Source of the DNA: Cerioporus squamosus
Taxonomy: Eukaryota > Basidiomycota > Agaricomycetes > Polyporales > Polyporaceae
Length of the DNA stretch: 64,000 bases
Assembly (NCBI GenBank): GCA_022592435.1
Contig: JABYQS010000014.1
Span: forward strand, 186,001-250,000
Direction: 5' to 3'
This document shows positions 60,613 to 64,000 of the stretch, in pieces (within the stretch, counting starts at the first letter, position 1; each line of letters begins with the position of its first letter). The position numbers were made by a program, and so were the translations under genes. The notes under the pieces were generated by a model. It searched no databases and was not told where the DNA came from. It saw nothing but the letters and a program-made list of their open reading frames with translations.

Positions 60613-62307
60613 CTACCGGAGCTGAAAGGCGCTCTCGAGACCTTCCCCGTCCCGCAGAGCGATGTTCTCCTGAGGGGCGGCGAGGCTGCCGAACGAGATC
60701 TTCCTCCCAAGACCTGCGCGGTTCACAGATGGACGGATGGAAGGACGAACCCGACGACACCCGGATTCGCCGGCGCAGGATGAGGAGCACGGAGACTTCG
60801 CAGTCCTCGAGATGAGGTGGGCGGCGGGAACCTGAGCGGACGAGGTAGAGGAGAAAGCACAGTTACTGCATGTTTTCTTCGGCGACCGCGACTTCCAGGA
60901 CGGCATCTCCGGTTGAGGCGCAGGGGACGCACAGGGAAGCTCGGGACCAAGGATGCTGGGGTTGCGCTGGAGGTTCGCTTTTGGCCTCGACGAGCGGCGC
61001 GGGGTGTCTTTGGTGCCGCCGGAGGTCGTCGGCTTCGAGACGTGTTTGTTTGTTCTACGAAGCTGCTTGGTTTTTGTGAGCGATGGAGCAGGGGACAAGC
61101 AAGCTGGAGGGGTGGAAGAAGCCGGAGTGGGGGAGGCCGCCTTCACGCGGGCCTTCTTCGCCTTCTTAGTCCGCAGCTTCTCCTCTTCATCCGACGTGGT
61201 AACGTCAGAACGGTTCGAGCAGTCCACGCTCATAGCATCAGAACTCCGCTTGGACATGTTCCCGAAGGACGGGGCGCATTTTAGCGGAGACCCAGGGGGG
61301 TAGAGCGCGGAACCTGCGAATGACTCGGTACGTCTGATGCGCTGCACACGAGGGTCCACACCCGGCTGCTGGATGTAGGAGTCGGAGGAGTTGGAGATCG
61401 AAGAGAGCGACCGGCGAAGGCGAGGGATACGAGAATCAGAGCCGCACGAGCTCTGAGAGTTCAAAGTAGTGGAACTAGCGGTAGATCCGAGGGTCCGTGT
61501 GCTTGTGCGTAGTCGGGGAGAGGTGCGAGCATAAGCGGGGTTGGGGAACATACGTTCAACGTGCTGCAGGCGATACGACAGGCTGGGGGTTAGGTCCGGC
61601 TATTAGCCGAGATCTCGAACCACGACAAACGCTGGAGCTTACCGCGCGATTGTTTCGTTTCCCGCGGGATCAAGTTTGGTGGACTGCATGAAATCCATAC
61701 TCGACTGTCTATATAGAGGTCGCTTGAACCTCGTGTTGGTAGTCTGTTGGAGGACGTCGGGATCGGTGGTTTCCTCCTCAGCAATGGTGTCGCTAGCGGT
61801 ATCATTCTTGACGCGCAGACGAGCCAGCTCTATGATCTTGGCTCTAGTCGCACGCAAGGAGTGGGGCCACTCCGCCGGACCTTTCGCCTGTATGATACCC
61901 TTCGCGATCTTGTCGAGGGTTGCCGACGGGGGTACGGGTCCGTTGAAGGGAGTGAGGAGGTGAGAAGGAAGTGCGTCCAGTGTCTGTCACGGTGTGTCAG
62001 CCATTGCGCACAAATAGAGCAGATGCGGCGAGGCAAGGACGCGTCGACAGGGCCAACAATGCGTGTCACATCCTGAAACGCATCGAAAGCAACTTACCCT
62101 CGACAACAGACGCGTCTGCTCCGGGGTCCACTCCCATTCGGTGTCGTCTGCTGCATCGTAGTTGGAACTATTCCAGCTGTCCGAACTCTTCCTGTTCGCA
62201 GAGGGCGAAAGCATTGGCAGGGGCGAGTTGCGCGGTGGGGGAGTGTGCGGATCCGAGACAGACGATAGCATAGAAGAACGCCGACGAGGGAGGGACGGGT
62301 GAGGCAT
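60613..62307 (-). CDS. conserved basidiomycete protein of unknown function
   Basis: Exons 62098-62307, 61643-61983, 60613-61582 give 506 residues. An in-frame ATG at 62352 is an alternative start. The best-conserved-looking part is near residues 55-140: TEWEWTPEQTRLLSRTLDAL, PSHLLTPFNGPVPPSATLDK, HSLRATRAKIIELARLRVK. The rest is Ser/Pro/Arg-rich and disordered, with a basic KKAKKARVKAA stretch that could be a nuclear signal and a small Cys cluster (KKTCSNCAF). A nuclear or cell-cycle regulator is possible; I do not recognise the family. Confidence 0.8.
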
Positions 62308-62382
62308 GATGAGAGAGAGGGCGGGTGCAGCCGCAGAGCGCCGCCCGTGCATATTGGCCTAGGTTGAAGGAGAGGACGGTGG

Positions 62383-63514
62383 TTAATAGAGGGGAGGCGG
62401 TAGGGTACGAGGACAATGGGGGGAGGTTACAAGGACGAATCGGTCCTGTGATGACCGCCCCCATCGCGAGAAGCTTAGCCACGTTCCTGCTTCAGGGCAG
62501 GTCCGTTCGTGATACGGCGCGGAACCAATCACAGCCCACGCGCCCAAGATAGACGCCGTCAAGATGGTTCCGTTAATTACGCGTGCCGCGACCGCGTCCG
62601 TGGCATCGCGTACCCTCCCCGCGTCGATCACTGCCCGACGTGGCCACAACGGCTCTCGAGGCGGGGCGCCGGACGCGGTGAGCAGGAGCACGACGCGGTG
62701 GCTGAACCTGCGCTGAACGTCGCCCAGACTGACAGTGAAGACGCGCACTCACCCTGACGGAGACCTCGTCGCTTGTGCGACTAGCCACATCGTGTTGATA
62801 TCGGTACGGGGCGCGTTGCGTCATATGATAGGAATCCGCCAGAAGGTACTTACATGCTCGCAGGCTGGCGGCAGGGTCGAGGCGGTCCAGTGCTACTAGG
62901 GTCTGCCCTGGACCAGACAAGAGGGGTTTGTGAGCGCAGCAGAGTGAACGGAAACGTACCAAGCCACCCCAGATCATTTTCCGTAGGCCTGTATGCGCGC
63001 GTTTTCGCCCGAAGCCGGTGAAGGGATTAGGACGCGCCAAAGCGACCCTACTAACCATGCAGGGCCCGGCGGACGTGGATACCCGACATGTCGACGCGTT
63101 TACCAGTGTCGTGGCCATTTCCCTGGACAAAATGCGCTGAGAGCATGTGGAGGGAGGAGACAGTGCTGCCGCACTTCCGCGAGTGGCAATGGGCGGTGAC
63201 AAAATTTCGACGCAGTCTCGCATAACCTACCTGCGGACGCGCTTTTACGCATTACACCCTCACCACCCCAACCGCACTGGTTACCCGCCGACGCTCACCA
63301 GCTGCGCAGAGAGAACGCCACCGCGACTTGAGGGGATATTGGCGGCCGTTAGGAGGATATCGATGCATTGACCCGGCGCGTCCAGACCGAGACGACGCGC
63401 AACATATCCCGCTCTTCCGGAGGCGGGCGCATACAGACAGCGAGAGAGGAAGCGTACGACAGAGGAGAGAACTAGGGGGCCAAGGATGGGTGTGGGCGCA
63501 AGAGCCAGAGTCAT
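62383..63514 (-). CDS. possible multi-exon gene of unknown function
   Basis: Several minus-strand stretches join in frame: an exon ending IDILLTAANIPSSRGGVLSA plus QL (donor near 63298), an exon VGYARLRRNFVTAHCHSR through GKRVDMSGIHVRRALH, an exon LRKMIWGGL, and TLVALDRLDPAASLRA. The following exons are uncertain; FSHRVVLLLTASGAPPREPL and INGTILTASILGAWAVIG may belong. The N-terminus (MTLALAPTPILGPLVLSSVV) is hydrophobic. No family recognised and the ends are approximate. Confidence 0.35.
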
Positions 63515-64000
63515 GGTATATGTTCGATTCTAAGCCGAGTAACTCCCTGCATCGCTGTCCTCGGACGCGCCACCATCACACAGCGGGCGTAATCTCACAG
63601 ACATGCCACCCATATGCATGCCACGGACACCCGCAGATCCATGCCTTGTGCACGCCACCGGTCTCTGTTATCCATCCTTGTTCGCCGGGGTTTCATTTGT
63701 GCACTGGTCGACATCGCGACGTTGTTGTTGTACGCACTTGTCATGAAGTGTAGGGAGTCTTGTGAGGAAGCACATTGTACATTGCACGCTATACGGGACC
63801 GGTCGCTAGGTACTCGCGGGCATATAGTGAGATCGCAGCGTTCGTTCTGTCCACCGGAGTTTGTACGCTCTCGCGCGGCGGGCGGGACTGAGACTACATA
63901 AGTACCAACCTTGTTTACTGGAGCGCGTCACCAGAGGTGACTGGCAACAGGGCGGACCGCGCCGCAGCGTGAACCCGACAGAGCTTGCCACCGCGAAGAC
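63515..64000. other. right edge of the window, no supported gene
   Basis: Short ORFs only on both strands. Confidence 0.3.

Overview
The window is nuclear DNA of a filamentous basidiomycete, most likely an Agaricomycete and possibly a polypore. Genes are GC-rich and cut by many introns of about 50-65 bases with GTRNGT donors and YAG acceptors. They include a Caf120-type PH protein, DUF6533 seven-helix membrane proteins, a sedolisin protease, a fungal IQGAP-like RasGAP and a telomerase reverse transcriptase. I rebuilt exon structures by hand from splice signals plus protein-family conservation. No transcript or database evidence was available. Every full gene model named here gives an exon sum divisible by three, in some cases only after allowing the single missing bases described below.

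Layout, left to right: a citrate synthase on the minus strand, cut by the window edge (1-2056); an NADP-dependent medium-chain reductase (2624-4320, +); a large PH-domain Caf120-like CCR4-NOT protein (4845-10181, +); a possible small secreted protein (10724-11035, -); an EBP1/PA2G4-type M24 protein (11780-13389, +); a tiny two-exon Pcc1/KEOPS gene (13514-13832, -) divergent from a Ca3427-like substrate-binding-fold gene (14139-15699, +); DUF6533 membrane gene copy 1 (16117-17827, -); hypothetical genes (19.1-21.6 kb); a conserved fungal protein (22433-24813, -); a gene-poor stretch (25-27.5 kb); a tripeptidyl-peptidase-like sedolisin (27510-29696, -); a coiled-coil protein with a tail anchor (31529-34729, +); a CaMKK/Elm1-like kinase (36069-39214, -); a 54-residue zinc-binding protein (39620-40252, -); ribosomal protein uL4 (41099-42505, -); a class I aminotransferase (43599-45511, +); DUF6533 copy 2 (45911-47616, -); a RasGAP (48865-51631, -); TERT in 25 exons (52681-57417, -); a TPR protein (57737-58757, -) divergent from a small complex I subunit (59008-59388, +); a conserved unknown protein (60613-62307, -); and a weakly supported gene at the right edge.

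Most genes are unrelated housekeeping functions (translation, tRNA modification, respiration, telomere synthesis, signalling). The only clear family relation inside the window is the pair of DUF6533 genes 30 kb apart, which are duplicated together with their promoters and an upstream small ORF.

The most unusual content is in the splicing. Citrate synthase appears to need a 3-base exon, and both DUF6533 paralogs appear to need two separate 2-base exons at conserved places. There are also three GC-AG introns and three 60-base introns that stay open in frame. Separately, six positions in five genes each lack exactly one base. This looks like homopolymer shortening in the assembly rather than biology.
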